Origin: Trifolium pratense
Taxonomy: Eukaryota > Streptophyta > Magnoliopsida > Fabales > Fabaceae
Direction: 5' to 3'
DNA: 64,000 nt
NCBI RefSeq assembly: GCF_020283565.1
Contig: NC_060065.1
Span: 29,190,409 to 29,254,408, forward strand
Shown: in pieces, positions 12,656-25,401 of the stretch
How positions within the stretch are numbered: position 1 is the stretch's first letter
Layout: every line of letters begins with the position of its first letter
Notes under the pieces: generated by a model
The model's input: only the letters and a program-made list of their open reading frames with translations
Told to the model about the DNA's origin: nothing
Databases searched by the model: none
Position numbers and translations under genes: made by a program

Positions 12656-13089
12656 TCAAGGATTAATTGTTGCTAGAAAAACAAAAAGTGGCAGATATAT
12701 GTAGGTGAATTATGGTTTTAAAACAATTAGTTTGTATGGAAAATTTTCTACTTAGAGTTGCATTTGAGAAAATTAAAGTTCACTTTGGCAAACTCGGTCA
12801 TTGCAATCTCTTGTGTTTCATTTATTCATATTTTGTAAATCAAGGAAATAATTTCTTCTTTAAAATGCTCTTCTTTTTTTGTAACATCGGCTAAATCAGA
12901 AAAAATAAAACAAATTTCATCCCTAAACAAGTGATGCAAAATCGCAACCCAATCTCAAGTGTAACAACTCCTGAATGAAAGCAGCGTACAATAACATAAG
13001 CATACCCATAAAATTATTGATAATCTTGGAAACAAGATCAACCACACTCTTGGAATCCGAATAGAATCAAATATGATTGTAACATTTGG
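12656..13089. other. 3' flank of SDR copy 1
   Basis: Downstream sequence with T-rich stretches around 12840-12890 that could include the 3' UTR and poly-A signals. I see no gene. Confidence 0.4.
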
Positions 13090-13510
13090 ACTTATTGTTG
13101 TTGGAATTGCCTTGAACAATGATGCAGAAAAACAGAAAACTGGTCCTGTCCATGTGCCCTGCACAAGGCGCAATAGGGGCTGAGCATGGCGCAATTGAAA
13201 GCTGAATTTGGGGAATTGTTGTTGTGGGTTGCGTCCTGCGCAGCTAGTGCTGCGCATGTGCCCTGCGCAGCCCTATATATATATATTGGTGTGATTTTCT
13301 GTGTTTTCTCCACACGTCAAGATTATTATTGGTGTGATTTAATCGAATTCACAACAAGTGTGCAAACGAATATAAATTGCCATGAGCTCGTCCTCCTTAG
13401 GTGTTGCTTAATAAGAAGCTGCTCAAATCAACGACCATCATCACTTCTCCTAATCAAGCCGGTAACACCCATGAACATTCAAAACAAAACGATCCTCTTT
13501 GCATAATGAT
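13090..13510 (+). repeat. Retrotransposon LTR fragment with a GC-rich motif cluster
   Basis: The block has the same layout as the LTR at 8506-9736: a 'gcagaaaaacag' lead-in, then repeated GCGCA-containing motifs (13155-13275), then a TATATATATATA box (13270-13285). LTR boundaries could not be set and no coding is seen. The 106-codon open frame here is an accident of the GC-rich block. Confidence 0.45.
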
Positions 13511-14399
13511 CAAATTTAAATTTGCATGTTGACTTAGAAAATTTGTTTGAATTATCTCAACACTTTATATTTTGAATTATCTCATAGAGAGAATTATAAG
13601 GTTATCACTTTTTTTAAGAGAACGTTAGTCCTTATCGCTTAGTTAAGTTATTTTGTTTATAAATCATTATTAGTTTGATTTATCGGATATATTTATCTTA
13701 AACGTATCTTTAATTATTTCATAAGATTAGCTTAGTTTGCTATCACGCATCTTTAATTATTATAATTTGTTTCCTAGATTTTTGTTGTATAAACAAGTGT
13801 TATTAGTGCTTCAATTTGAATCGTTACAATTATCACTTTCTAATATCTCTAAATTCTTTGTTAATGAAATGTTTTGAGTTTATTATTATCGGAAAAATAT
13901 ATCTCCATATACATGTTTTGAATTTAATTCACATTCCACTTAAACTGGTTGTTCAGAAATGAATGTCTTAGATGTTGATGATGATTCAACTGGTAGAAGT
14001 TATGAATAGTGGTGATGAGATGATTTCTTAATCTTCAGTAGAATATTAGGGTTTACAGTATAGTGAAATTCCCCATGTATAGAGGATCTGCCACATATAA
14101 TAACGTCTGAATTGTCCTTTATTTGGCAGCATGTTTGGATATGTTAGGAACATAGAGTCTTTTATTTGTGCTCGTATATTGGCTCTGTGGTCGTTCGTGC
14201 CACGCGCTGTTCTTATTCATTACAATGGGCCTTGACGTCTATTGGACTTTAGCCGATCTATAATACAACTATTTTCAATTTTCCTACGACATAACAATAG
14301 GTGTCGAATTTGGCGTGTCAGATCAATCACCATTTAAAATAAACCACTCAAGTTACAAATAAGGGACATGTGACCTCAAATAAACATCTAGTCCGTTGG

Positions 14400-14650
14400 A
14401 AACTTAAGGTTAAATGGAAAAATTGTCTTGATATCATTAAAAATTTCCGCTTTAGATTTTCTCATATTTATAGAGAAGAAAATACTTGTGCAGACAGATT
14501 AGTTAATGCAGGTTTTTTTGTTAATGGGTTAGTCTGATGGGATCAATTACCAAATTGTTTTAGAGAGGGTTTCTTTAAAGATAGAGTTGGTTTGCCTAAT
14601 TATCGTTTTCGCTAATATTGTTTTGGCGTGTTTTGCTAATAGAGTTTGTT
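14400..14650 (+). pseudogene. LINE remnant (RNase H-like C-terminus)
   Basis: In one frame from about 14409 the translation contains SHIYREENTCADRLVNAG, which matches the end of the RNase H domain of plant L1-type LINEs (an 'H..RE.N..AD.LA..G' signature). A stop interrupts it at about 14535, and related text continues (WDQLPNCFREGFFKDRVGLP). It is an old 3' fragment with no poly-A tail that I can assign. Confidence 0.6.
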
Positions 14651-15997
14651 TGATGAAAGATAGAAAAATATTAGACAACTACAAAAGAATACATGGAGAA
14701 AATTAAGAGATAAAAGAAATAAATAATGTTTATAATATTTCTTATCTAAGTTTTGTTGAAGTTTAAAGTGGTGATGTCCCGTGAACTTAGCTCAATTGAA
14801 ATTTCACCCTTCACCCTATAAGGGTGGAATTTCTAGCTACTAGGCTACTTTAACAAATAATTTTTAAAACAAAATCCATTTTTTTTTACAAATTAAAAAC
14901 AAAATCAATTCCTTGATATATAATATATACATAAATGTAATAGAGTTAGACTTTACTATTTCTTACATATATAATATTTATTATTACATGACATGCAATA
15001 CTCCAAGAGAGTTGATGGTGTTATACATGTAGTTGTTGGTTGGTGGTATTCATGGTGGTTGAAATGCATGACTCTAAGAGTCATATTTGAGACATGAGAA
15101 TGAGGTAAAATCAATATGTATGATTTCTTAATATCCAAAATTTGTTTTTTTTTTTTTATAATTTAAACTTCATAATATATTGGTGGTGTTATGCAATTAA
15201 TTGATTAGTGATGTTCTTGACATGATATGCACGACTCCGAAAGTTATATTTTAACATTGAGAATGAAGAAAAATCAATTACACTTGGTACATATAATAAC
15301 AGGTGAGAGAGAGTAATTAATATTGTATTGAAAATTGTAAACAATTATTAATTGGTGAGACATACCCTTCCTCTTGATAATTTAGGGGTATTTATGCAAT
15401 TACCAATGAGAACATGCCACTTAAGTTTAATTGCACGTAGTACCCACAACTAATTTGTAACAAATGTTTACATATGACTTGTTCTCGTTGATTGTTGGGT
15501 AAATATCTCTAAATTATCAAAGAGTAATGTAGAAAAAACCTTATTATTTAGTAAATATCTCCAAATTATCAAAGAGTAGTGTAGAAAAAACCTTATTAAT
15601 TTGAAAATTACAGAGAGAGTATTAAAAATTTGGTTTAATTATAGTTTTAATCTCCTATATTTAGTTTTTGTCATCCTTGCGCAGTGGCATGCTAATTTCC
15701 TATGTATCGTTGCAATGTATTCTCACGTATCAAACTGAATGATCAAAATCATTATTTGATCAAAATTTCAGAAATGGAGAATTAAAATTGGCCAATAAAA
15801 AATTAGGCGAATAAAATTACAATTTTGACAAAATATGACAAAATAAGGCGAATAAAAACCAATTTTGACAAAAATGAATTGTTTTTACTTATTGGTACTC
15901 TTGTCTTGAATGAATATTTAAAGACAAATGATATTGACTAAACATAACAACAAACAAACTACAAACCCAAATTTGCATATCATCTTTATCCATATCA
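14651..15997. other. Intergenic region upstream of SDR copy 2
   Basis: AT-rich spacer. A 45-base stretch ('aaatatctc.aaattatcaaagagta.tgtagaaaaaacctt') is repeated at about 15503-15540 and 15552-15590. TATTTAAA at about 15914-15921, some 80 bases before the expected start, is a TATA-like candidate and is conserved upstream of copy 4. The last 110 bases match the copy 4 upstream. No other gene is seen. Confidence 0.4.
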
Positions 15998-16739
15998 ATT
16001 GCAGAAGCAACAAAAAGGTATAGTACAATTTTCTTTAATTAGCCAAATCTTTCAACAACCATGCAATAAACCACATAATGACCTTGTTAATATTGTCTGT
16101 AGGTATGCAGTTGTGACAGGATCAAACAAAGGAATAGGATTTGCAGTATGCAAACAATTGGCCTCTGAAGGAATCACTGTTGTGCTTACTGCAAGAGATC
16201 AAAACAGAGGTCTTGAAGCTGTTCAGAAATTGAAACAGCTTTCTTTGCCTGGTCTTGTGCTTTTTCATCAACTTGATGTCACAGATCTTGTTAGTATAAG
16301 ATCATTTGTAGATTTTATCCACAACCAATTTGGAAAACTAGATATCTTGGTAAGATAATTCAAATTTTTCTGGTCTTGTGCTTTTATTTTTTTTTTTATT
16401 TTTTAGATATCTGAATTGAATAAATGTTTGATTTCAATTTTGGTATGTTTGATTGGGGTTCTCGATTAATATTGATTTTGATTTTGTCTTGGGAATTGAT
16501 TAACATGAAGTTATGATTTATAGCTTTTGTCTTTGAATATGATTTTTACACTAAGATTTATTGTTTGACTCATTTTCACATGAACAATTCCAAACATAAA
16601 TTATAGTTAACTAAAGTGACACCGATAATCATTTTATGATTTTCTTCAATTGAATTTGAACTCTAGTTCTTAAGGTTATAAGGCAAAGTTTGTACCATCA
16701 GCTCCACTTTAAGCTTAAAATCAATTCAATTAAAATCAA

Positions 16740-17040
16740 TTTTTGTAAGGTGATGATTGCCCTCACTTGTAAACATATATTTATACCATCTTGCAACTGA
16801 TGTGAGACATTTAACACACCCTTCATGTTTGGCACTATTGGGTTTGGTGTACGGATATAAATAGCGGGTGGCCTGATCAGAAACCTGATAATAAGTGGCC
16901 AACGGATCGTGAAGGAGACTCTGGTACCATGTTAGAATCTGGAGTTCGACCTTATTCAATCCTACTAAACCGACTTGTAAAGTGAGGATTGCCCTCGCTT
17001 ATAAACTTATATTCAGGCTATCTCGCAACCGCTATAGAAT
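16740..17040. repeat. Dispersed legume repeat in intron 2 (also 32790-33090)
   Basis: The block contains 'gtaaggtgatgattgccctc', 'ctggtaccatgttagaatct' and, near its other end, 'gtaaagtgaggattgccctc', so its two ends are direct repeats of each other. Related text occurs at 24405-24440, 31230-31430 and 31645-31740 ('caatcctcaccttacaagcc'). It is a moderately repeated non-coding element; I cannot assign a superfamily. Confidence 0.5.
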
Positions 17041-17292
17041 TCTTAATAGATACCTAGTTACATTAAATAATTTACAAAAAAAAAAGTTATAGGATATTAT
17101 ATGGCTCTTGATGTGTGAGATAATATCTGATTCATCTAGAATGACTACAAATATATGAAACTCAAAACTTTGTTTAGGTAAACAATGCTGGAATTTCTGG
17201 AGCACATGTTGACGGTGAGGCTCTGGCTGATGCTAAAACTGCGGTATGATTTCTTTCCCACAAAAGCTGTGACAGTTTTACTTTAATATGAT

Positions 17293-20200
17293 CACTACAA
17301 GAAAAAACGGGATTAGCTACGACGGCGTTTTTAGCTAATGCGTAGCTAATCTCTAGTAAAACAGAGTTAGCTACAGATTTGTTGTGAATTAGCTGTCATA
17401 TGGGCGTAGCATGGATTGGGCGGCAAATCATCTATAAAAATATTTCCTAGCTAATTTGCAACTAATATATTGTGAATCCTAGCTAATTCCCAATAAATAC
17501 ATAGTTAAATATTGTTAAAAAATTTATGTTTCCTAGCGATTTCGAAGCTAAATTCAAGCTTTTTAGAAAAAAAAAAATTATAATTATAAAATGCTAATTA
17601 TGAAGCCATGCCCAAAACAGAGCTAATTATAAATTAATTATCATCCGTTACAAATTTGAAAAAAGCTAAATTAAATGAAGCAAATATGCATGTTATACTT
17701 GGAAATTTTCAAAGATTTTAAGTGTTAAAGGAAGTACCAATATTTCCCCCTTTCCATGAATTGACCCAAGTCATAAATGAACTCCATTGCTGAATACAGA
17801 CACACACAGAAACATCATAAAGAAACTCCATTGTTGAATATACCTTAACCAAGTGCACAGGGATGTCTATGATTTTGATGTCGTCCTTAACCAAGTCAAC
17901 TTCCTGCAAATCAAAACAAGGAATATAAGCATTGTTTAAATAGATTTTCAGAAAAAGCACAGAGAAGAAACTCAAGTATTGTGCAAATATATAGTTGTGA
18001 AGCATAAGTTAAGATAAGATGTGTTACTTTGAATTTATTAACAGGAAAATCCCAAGATAACTCAACCACATCAAACAAAAACATGAGTGAAGTAATAAAA
18101 AAGACTAGCAGAAAGATAAGAGTGAAAAGAAAAAATTAAATCACTAAGTACCAGACAAAAAATAAATCATTCAGTTGGATCCAATGATCATCCAACAAAA
18201 ACTAAAACACCAAGTACCAGACGAGTTTTGTGAAAAGAACTTAAACCTTTGAGTTTTGTGTAGCATGTAAGATTTTCAAGCTAGGGACCAGTCTATAGTT
18301 ACCATATGATGAACTATGTATAGTGCGAGATCAACGAAAAGTAATAAATTCGTTCAATTCAATCGAGTATAATTACAGATTTGATAAATCCGTTCAATTC
18401 AATTGAGTATAATTACAGATCTGAGAACTATACAAGTATGTATAGTTGTATAGTCCCTAGACTATGTATTTTTAAATTGTGTCGTGTTTCATATAAATTT
18501 CAATGAGACTATATAATTTTCCCTCATAAGAAAAGAGTGGAACATCAAAATAATTGTTTCCTATAGCTCCATGAAGAATGATAATGACCTCTTCTTCTTG
18601 GGTAACTAACAAATATAAACATGGTTGTATGCTTAAATCTACCTTACTTCAAGAAAGTAAACCATATTTGCAGATGCAAGTTCCAAGTTTTTTCAATAAA
18701 TTTAAAACCATACCTTTCTGCGACGTGGAGGCAGAATGGTTCAGTATTATTATGCAGTAGATTGACAATATCCAGAGTCTTTGGAGAAGAATCTTGACGG
18801 ATTCCTTGCTGACAAACACAATATGCAAAGATGGTTCATAAGTAATATATACACATTAATGAGAAGATTAGTAATTAAATAGTAAACCAAAGCAAGCAAA
18901 CACTAATTACCTGGATCAATAACAGATACAAATTAAGCAACCTACCCTGTTCAAGAAACAATTAAAAGCACATGAGTTTTTTTCCTTTTAAAAGCGCACG
19001 CGTGCGTGCACACACACACACACACAATAATTCAACCAGAACAAACCAAATTCCAATTATAGGAATCAACAAGCCTAACTGAATCTCAAGGTTAACTAAT
19101 AATGAATTCATAAAGACCAAGCATGTGTTTGAAGGAGTACCTTGTCAACATCCATATGACTGGTAAGAGCTGAACCAGAAGTTGGACCAAAACCAGACAC
19201 AATATTAAGAACCTCCAGTAGAAGGTCAACCTATCACAAAACAAGAATTTTAAGATATCTCCATGGACCACATTTAGTTTCTCTAACAAGGATAACATTG
19301 CATATGTCATGCTAACAACAAAATCTACATTATTATCATAGTGACATTAAGGTAGTAACAACCTGCATCTGATATGATCGCATTCCAACAAAATTATGCC
19401 ACCATTTTGAGTTATTGTAAAGGAAAACTTGAAGCCACAATATCTTCTATAGCCATATTTGTAGGCAAGTTGAGCATAAACATTAAAAGCATAAGACACT
19501 AACCTTCCCTATAAGCATTTCAAAATAGTCACAAAAATATAGCATTGTGTACTGCGTTTATACAAGGAACCTAAACAAGACAAGGTTGTAGTGTTAAGGT
19601 AAACAGAAGTAAACAAACAGAACTAAATTCACTATTGTACTTGATCACACCTATCCTTCCCTAGGTACTAGACATTTTATGTGGTTGCACAGATTCACAA
19701 AACCATAAACAAATAAAAGAAGAAACAAGCAATTCAACCGAGTACCATTACATATATATGAAGTGTGACAAATATTACTAGCGTAATCCAAAGGTTGCAC
19801 AAGATATATCACAGATCCAAAGAGAAGGAAAGTTCATATATAACTTAATCCAATAAAATCTTGACACATAGTACCTTAAAAGTCACAACACATCAATTTC
19901 TACTATGAAAAATCACAACACATCAAGGAGAAACTGATTTCCAGAGTTAACTTTCACACATAGATACACAGATGATCGATATGAAATAAGTACATTAAAT
20001 AAAACTACAGAACACCATTAAAAACTGTGATATCCTAAACAAGTTATTTTGGAATAATCTGGTCAAACAAGTAAAACAAAAGTAACTTTCATCACCTAAA
20101 TCTAAATTTAGAAGTTAGAAGCAGTTAACTTTCAACAAACATCTTAAAATGATTAAACATATTAAGGAAGCAAATTAGCAGAAGATAAATGTGGCATCCA

Positions 20201-21856
20201 CAATCAAGAAACACCAGTAAATGAACTTACCAGCTTTCTCTACTTTGGTATCTGACCACTGAAGTAAAGTATCTGTCTCTTGTTGTAGACTTACCGGCAT
20301 CTGGATAGTCCGTTCATCAACCACTGAGGTCAAGTTTGGTCAGAGGAATGGTGATTAGAGGCATTCCTTTTGATTTTAGAGAAATTAATTTAGTAGAATT
20401 AATACCTAAAATACTAGCAAGAATGTTTAATGGAGCGGATGAAGATATACCAAAGCGTGAAGTAATTGATGTCATTGCAACGTTCCTGAGCCTAGTAATC
20501 TCGCTGATAGTAGTAGCCTTCAAATTTTCAGGAAAAACACTTCTTCCAAGCTTTTGAACATCATTATCACCAATGCACCGCAATGCATTTTCACGTGCTT
20601 ATTTGCCAAACAGTAATTAAGCATACAAAAACAAAAGAAACTCAAATTTTAAATTGAAAGTATCAAAGACTACAGGCACCGTACACTACTCATTACAATC
20701 CATCAAATATAAATAACCCCTTCACAATAAGTATAGCTATAAAGTAGTTTGCAATGAAGACTTGACTGTAGAAGTGTTATTTTGAACGCTGAAAATTATA
20801 CATTGGATAGCTATCTATATACTGTCATAAGTTATAACTACATAAGTATATTCATACTAAGGCATGCATACCTCTAAGCTATGTAAGACTTTCGTCTAAC
20901 TTTCAATTCATTTTTTATCAAAAGACATAGCTGCTAAGGTTTATATGAATAAACTATGAAAAAAAGCTGCATTTGTTAACTTACTAAACCATATCACAAA
21001 TCACCTACACTAGAAAAAAGGCAATCATTATGAACATATATAAAGAAAGTGACAATCAATATACAGAGGGATTATTATCTCAACACAAATTTTTTTTGTA
21101 AGAATAAGAATTATGTATCATCTAAATACCAGCCACCGGAAATGTGAATTATAGAATCAATCCAATAAGTATCATCTAATTCTATCGCATAAAGTAAAGT
21201 GAATTCAGTAACCTGAATTCAAATTTTGCAAAACCTAATTGTCAATTTGGTGAACAAATTCAGTAACCTAAATTCAATTTTTGCAAAACCTAATGAATTC
21301 AATTTATGCAAAACCTAAACATGAAATTCATAGGGTTCAAATCCAAATCACAATTAGTGAAAAGGAACTAAATTAGAGTGTCGAAATTTAACATACACTA
21401 CAATCGGAGAAGAAACAGTGGAGAACATCAAATTTCAACGAAGAATAACAACCATGAGAGGGATAGAAAACGAACAACAATTTATAGAGAGAAGGAGAAA
21501 TACAACGAAGAGAATCGAGTCCATATCGGAGCGAGATCGTGAACGGAGCAAGACCGGAGCGAGATTGCAGCGAGAATGAGATCGGAGCGAGGTCGCAGTG
21601 TGAAGGAGATCGGAGCGAGGTCGCAGTGTGAAGGAGATCGGGAGCGGTTTCACCGTAGAGAGTAAAAGCGGTGTCGTGTTCTGAGATAACAATGAGATAG
21701 AGCCTTAAAACATAAATAAATAAGAATAGTAATAATTTGTTAAAAAAAGTAATATAAAATTAATTTAAGTCGAATGGTGGCTAATATACTTGAAATTAAC
21801 TAGTAAAACGTTTCGTAGCAAACGTTTGGTAGCAAATCACGTATTTTCTTGTAGTG
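17293..21856. mobile_element. CACTA (En/Spm-like) DNA transposon, non-autonomous, 4,564 bp
   Basis: The ends are CACTACAAGAAAAAACGG and, inverted, CACTACAAGAAAATACGTG, which share 13 bases and are diagnostic for CACTA elements. The 3-bp target duplication is GAT (17290-17292 and 21857-21859). The paralogous intron of SDR copy 5 shows the empty site, with a single GAT at about 33341. No transposase ORF is present. The interior instead carries minus-strand exon-like blocks (see separate entry) and, near the right end, a short tandem repeat built on GGAGCGAG..GCAGTG (21530-21640). This is a young, deletion-type or gene-capturing element. Confidence 0.92.
17844..20583 (-). pseudogene. Captured multi-exon gene fragment inside the CACTA element
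   Basis: Read on the minus strand, three blocks look like spliced exons. 20317-20583 is open for 88 codons. 19141-19230 encodes 30 residues (starts VDLLLEVLNIVSGFG) bounded by AG and GT. 17844-17903 encodes 20 residues (starts EVDLVKDDIKIID) bounded by TTTGCAG and GTATAT. Such boundaries are expected of host exons, not of CACTA transposase. I do not recognise the parent gene. The pieces probably came from one host gene transcribed leftwards. Confidence 0.55.
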
Positions 21857-22013
21857 GATTAAGCATGGTCCATTTAGTTCAAACATAATTATATAAATGA
21901 ATACATTTTAATTCAATTTTTGGTTGATTGTGTTTGTAGTCCAAGCAAAAATGGCTTTATTTTGAGAGTGATTACTGCTATTTGAAAAATGAATTTTAGA
22001 ATAATTATCAGCA

Positions 22014-22270
22014 AAGTCTTAAAAAGGGTCCGTATTCGCAATTTGGAGTGGGATACCATGGTTTTTGACGTGGGACATCTGCGAGGTTGGGGATAAAATC
22101 TCGTCCCCATCCCTTAACCTCCTCGGGGGGACTTTCTCCCCCATCGGGTCCCCAAACAAGGCAATATCTCCATTTACAGATCAAGTTGACATCCCTACTA
22201 TAGACCTCCGCTCCCAATCACCCCTCACAACAAACAGTCTCACTCACTTCTCTCATTCATCCCTGCCCAC
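22014..22270. repeat. Old repeat shared by intron 3 of SDR copies 2, 4, 5 and 6
   Basis: A GC-richer block ('gtggg.catctgcg.ggt.ggggataaaatctcg', '..atccctgccc..ttgacactgca') recurs at about 29440-29640, 33498-33765 and 37850-38140 in the same intron. Its presence in all four shows it was in the common ancestor. The text resembles the GGGGA(C/T)-rich ends of plant hAT elements, but no boundaries are clear. The short open frames here are spurious. Confidence 0.5.
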
Positions 22271-22320
22271 TTGACACTGCAAATGAGCCATACTCAACAC
22301 AAACATCAAAAGAAAACTGA

Positions 22321-22691
22321 GACCATCTCCAATGGTGTAGTACCTATTAGGTACTCATGGTACTTATTAGGTACTACCATTGGAGCACAAAACATTTTAG
22401 TACCTAATAGGTACCACTTCTAATATAAGAACTCTCTCTTTTTTTTTATGGGACCCACTTTATTTAATATATTCAAAAAAATTTAATTTGGCAATATTAT
22501 TTTAAATTAAATTTCAAATTTTAATGATGTGGAGTTATTGATGGACTCATTTTAGAACTTTTTAAGAAATGCTCCATTGAAGGGGTTGAGTACCTATTAA
22601 GTACTATTATTAAAAAAAATAATAAATTGATGATGTGTCTATGTGGGACCATTTAAGTACTCAAAAATGGGGTGCTCCATTATGGATGCTC
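22321..22691. mobile_element. Tourist-like MITE in intron 3 of SDR copy 2 (371 bp)
   Basis: The ends are GACCATCTCCAATGGTG and, inverted, GAGCATCCATAATGGAGC, close to the GAGCATCTCCAATGG ends of PIF/Harbinger-type MITEs. The flanking TGA (22318-22320 and 22692-22694) is a 3-bp target duplication. In copy 5 the same intron reads straight through this site (AAAACTGAAAATTG, near 34608), so it is a clean insertion. Confidence 0.75.
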
Positions 22692-23923
22692 TGAAAATTG
22701 TTTCCCCCTTTTATGGAGAAACATATCGTTAACATGAGTCAAATTTATTACTCATGCATTGACATTTGTGTCATCATTCATAAGAAATAAAGTTTTCCTG
22801 TTTTTGGTTGCAGGCAAATGGTGGCCAGATTGATTGGAGGAAAGTAATAATTCAAAGTTATGAACAAACTGAAGCAGGTATTAAAACAAACTACTATGGA
22901 CCAAAGGAATTAACAAAAGCACTTATTCCCCTTCTCCAGCTTTCAAGCTCCCCAAAAGTTGTCAATGTTTCTTCATCCATGGGAAAGTTGGAGGTATGTA
23001 ACACTTAATAACTTTTGCTTCTTTGTTTGGTAGCTTATTTGGAAACTTAACAAATGAAAAATATCTAATAAATGATTTGTTCTTTTATATAAACAAATGT
23101 TAGTCGTGGTTATCCCAATGTTAGTTTCTAGGGTTTGAACTCTGAACATCGTTCTTAAAACTTTTTCGGTGTCTCTTAGTTCACCAACCAAGTCAATGAT
23201 TTGAACTGTGAACTCAATTCTTCATTAATTTTTTTTATATAGACAATTGTTCATTAATATTTTTTTAATAAATGTATAGTAAATTAGTTTTCATAGTTTG
23301 AGCTTGATACATCTTCTTAAAACTCCTTTTTTTTCCCTTAGTTCACCAACCAAGTCAAAGGGTCCGATCTTTGGAAATTCTTCTTAAAAGTGTTCCGTTG
23401 TCCTATAGCTCACCAACCGAGCCAAAATTCGAACTCTGGACACTTTAAAATTCATGAATTAGATTTAAAGTATACGCTATTACTCTTCGCGATCTATTAG
23501 GGAATGTGAGATAATACTTTTTTCATGCAATTTTGTTTGTAGGGAATTCCAGATGGATGGCCTAAGGAAGTACTAAGTGATGTTGAAAACCTTACAGAGG
23601 AGAAAATTGATGAAGTTTTGAATCAATATCTAAAGGATTTTAAAGAGGGTTCATTAGAAAACAAAGGTTGGCCTATTAGTGAAATGTCTACATACATTAT
23701 CTCAAAAATTGCTCTAAATGCCTACACAAGAGTTGTGGCTAGAAAGTATCCATCAATATGCATCAATGCGGTTTGTCCTGGCTTTGTGAAAACGGATCTA
23801 AACTACAATATAGGTTATCTAACACCTGATGAAGGCGCTGAATCGATCGTGAGGTTGGCATTGTTACCTATTGGTGGTCCATCTGGTCTCTTTTTCATTA
23901 GAAAGGAAGAGAAACCATTTTGA

Positions 23924-24634
23924 TCAAGGATTATATACAGCGAATCATGGGCTGAAAGCGATCACACTGTATTTAAAATTTCTACTTGTTAGGCGCTTGA
24001 GAGAATAAAAAGTTTGCTTTGTTGTGTAGCTAGTTAATAGCGTTTAAAAACGCGATTAATTTAGTTGAATAGATGATTGTAACATAATATCCCTATGAAA
24101 TATAAGCGACGCTTGCAATGATTTTGATCTAAAACAACATAAACTAAATAAGACAAGATATTACATGAGCAGTGATGTATGCAGGGGAAAAACTTTATTA
24201 TAAAGTGCATAATAATATCTTCCATAATATTTAAATCAATGTAAGATTATTTGATACATATGATTACGTTAGGATGTTATTTTATTTGTCCAGGTGCTTT
24301 AATCCTATATAATAAGCTCCCTTCCTAACTATTTCTTTCCATATGCATGTCACTTTATGTTAAGAAGTTTCATATCAGTTGCAATGATTTGAATATATGT
24401 TTGTAAAGTGAGGACAATCCTCAACTTTAAAGTCGATTTTATAGGGTTCCGGCCATCCACCATTCAAAAGTCCAACCATTTGGAGAAAATAACAATAAAT
24501 CAATGCAATATGTTCAATAGCAAGTTATCTATAAAAGCCAAAGAGTGGAATTCAATCCTTTCATCAAGTCTTAATATTAAACTTCATATTATCATCTATA
24601 TCATTTCTTCACCCTCCCCAATAATTAAAAACCA
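23924..24634. other. Spacer between SDR copies 2 and 3 with a candidate TATA box
   Basis: This spacer is nearly identical to 35841-36553 and similar to 30696-31587. TATAAAAG at 24530-24537 lies about 105 bases before the ATG of copy 3 and is conserved before copies 5 and 6 (31484 and 36449), so it is probably their core promoter. No gene is seen. Confidence 0.5.
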
Positions 24635-25401
24635 ATGGCAGAGGCAACAAAGAGGAGATTGTTTCTTCATCTTTCATAATGTGGATGTCTTTTTCTTTTT
24701 TTTTATTACAAGAAAAAAATGCACTTCCTTGTTGAATTGGCTTTTAGTGGAGAAGTGTCGCATATCTTCTGTGACGAACTAATGCTTGAAAATTGTTTGA
24801 AATTCTAAAAGCAATCGAAGTCGTTCTCCTTATGTAAAAAGTTCAGTGTTATTCACTATCATGATTGAGATAGTGACAGAATCGATGTTGTTTGGTAAAA
24901 ATACAAGAGAAATGAATATCAGTGCTCTAAATTAAACATATGTTCGTTTTCTTTTACTTTAGTCGATCACATCAAATTTTGATTATCTAGGTCTTAAAAA
25001 TATTCATGAACTTTTACTTAAAGGTAATATGACATTTTCGTCATGGTTTTGAACATTTTTGTAAACCATGCACTTATTCACCTTAATGATCGCCGCAATC
25101 TCTATCCATTAATCAAGTACACATATGTATGTCTTGTGATGGTTTTCTACATAGGTATGCAGTTGTGACAGGAGCAAACAAAGGAATAGGATTTGCAGTA
25201 TGCAAACAATTGGCTTCTAAAGGGATCACTGTTGTTCTTACTGCAAGAGATGAAAACAAAGGTCTTGAAGCTATTGAGAAATTGAAACAGCTTTCTTTGC
25301 CTGGTCTTGTGGTTTTTCATCAACTTGATGTCACAGATCTTGTTAGTATAAGATCATTTGCAGATTTTATTCAGAACCAATTTGGAAAACTAGATATCTT
25401 G
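24635..25401 (+). pseudogene. SDR copy 3: exons 1-2 only, donor mutated
   Basis: Exon 1 (24635-24654) is followed by GA where copies 5 and 6 have the GT donor, so intron 1 probably cannot be spliced normally. Exon 2 (25155-25401) is intact, with TGANKGIG and a normal donor. Exons 3-5 are gone: the intron stops matching copy 6 at 25536, where a hAT terminus begins. The remnant is otherwise nearly identical to 36554-37455. It cannot encode an enzyme because it lacks NNAG, Ser, Tyr and Lys. Confidence 0.88.

Larger units (their letters stand above)
15998..23923 (+). pseudogene. SDR copy 2: start codon lost, CACTA element in intron 3
   Basis: Exons: 15998-16017 (start codon position reads ATT), 16103-16349, 17178-17243, 22814-22993 and 23543-23923. 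Exons 2-5 are fully open and all splice sites are GT-AG. The encoded enzyme would have TGSNKGIG, NNAG, NVSSS and YIISK, the same as the intact copies. The ATG found in copies 1, 4, 5 and 6 is ATT here, with no upstream in-frame ATG in the exon; the first downstream Met is in exon 4, after the cofactor site. Intron 3 is swollen to 5.6 kb by a CACTA element and a Tourist-like MITE. Non-AUG initiation cannot be excluded, but loss of function is more likely. Confidence 0.8.

Noticed and set aside
13186..13506. 106-codon open frame
   Set aside because: It lies in the GC-rich LTR motif block and TATA region, with no recognisable domain and overlapping antisense frames of similar length.
20336..20557. 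73-codon + strand frame in the CACTA element
   Set aside because: It is the antisense shadow of the minus-strand exon-like block 20317-20583, which has better coding character.
22065..22274. 69-codon frame repeated at 33548-33757
   Set aside because: It sits in an intron repeat shared by the SDR copies; the identity reflects the duplication, not coding selection.
24408..24782. 124-codon frame upstream of SDR copy 3
   Set aside because: It crosses the TATA box and SDR exon 1 in another frame and is shortened by a small indel in the sister copy at 36327.
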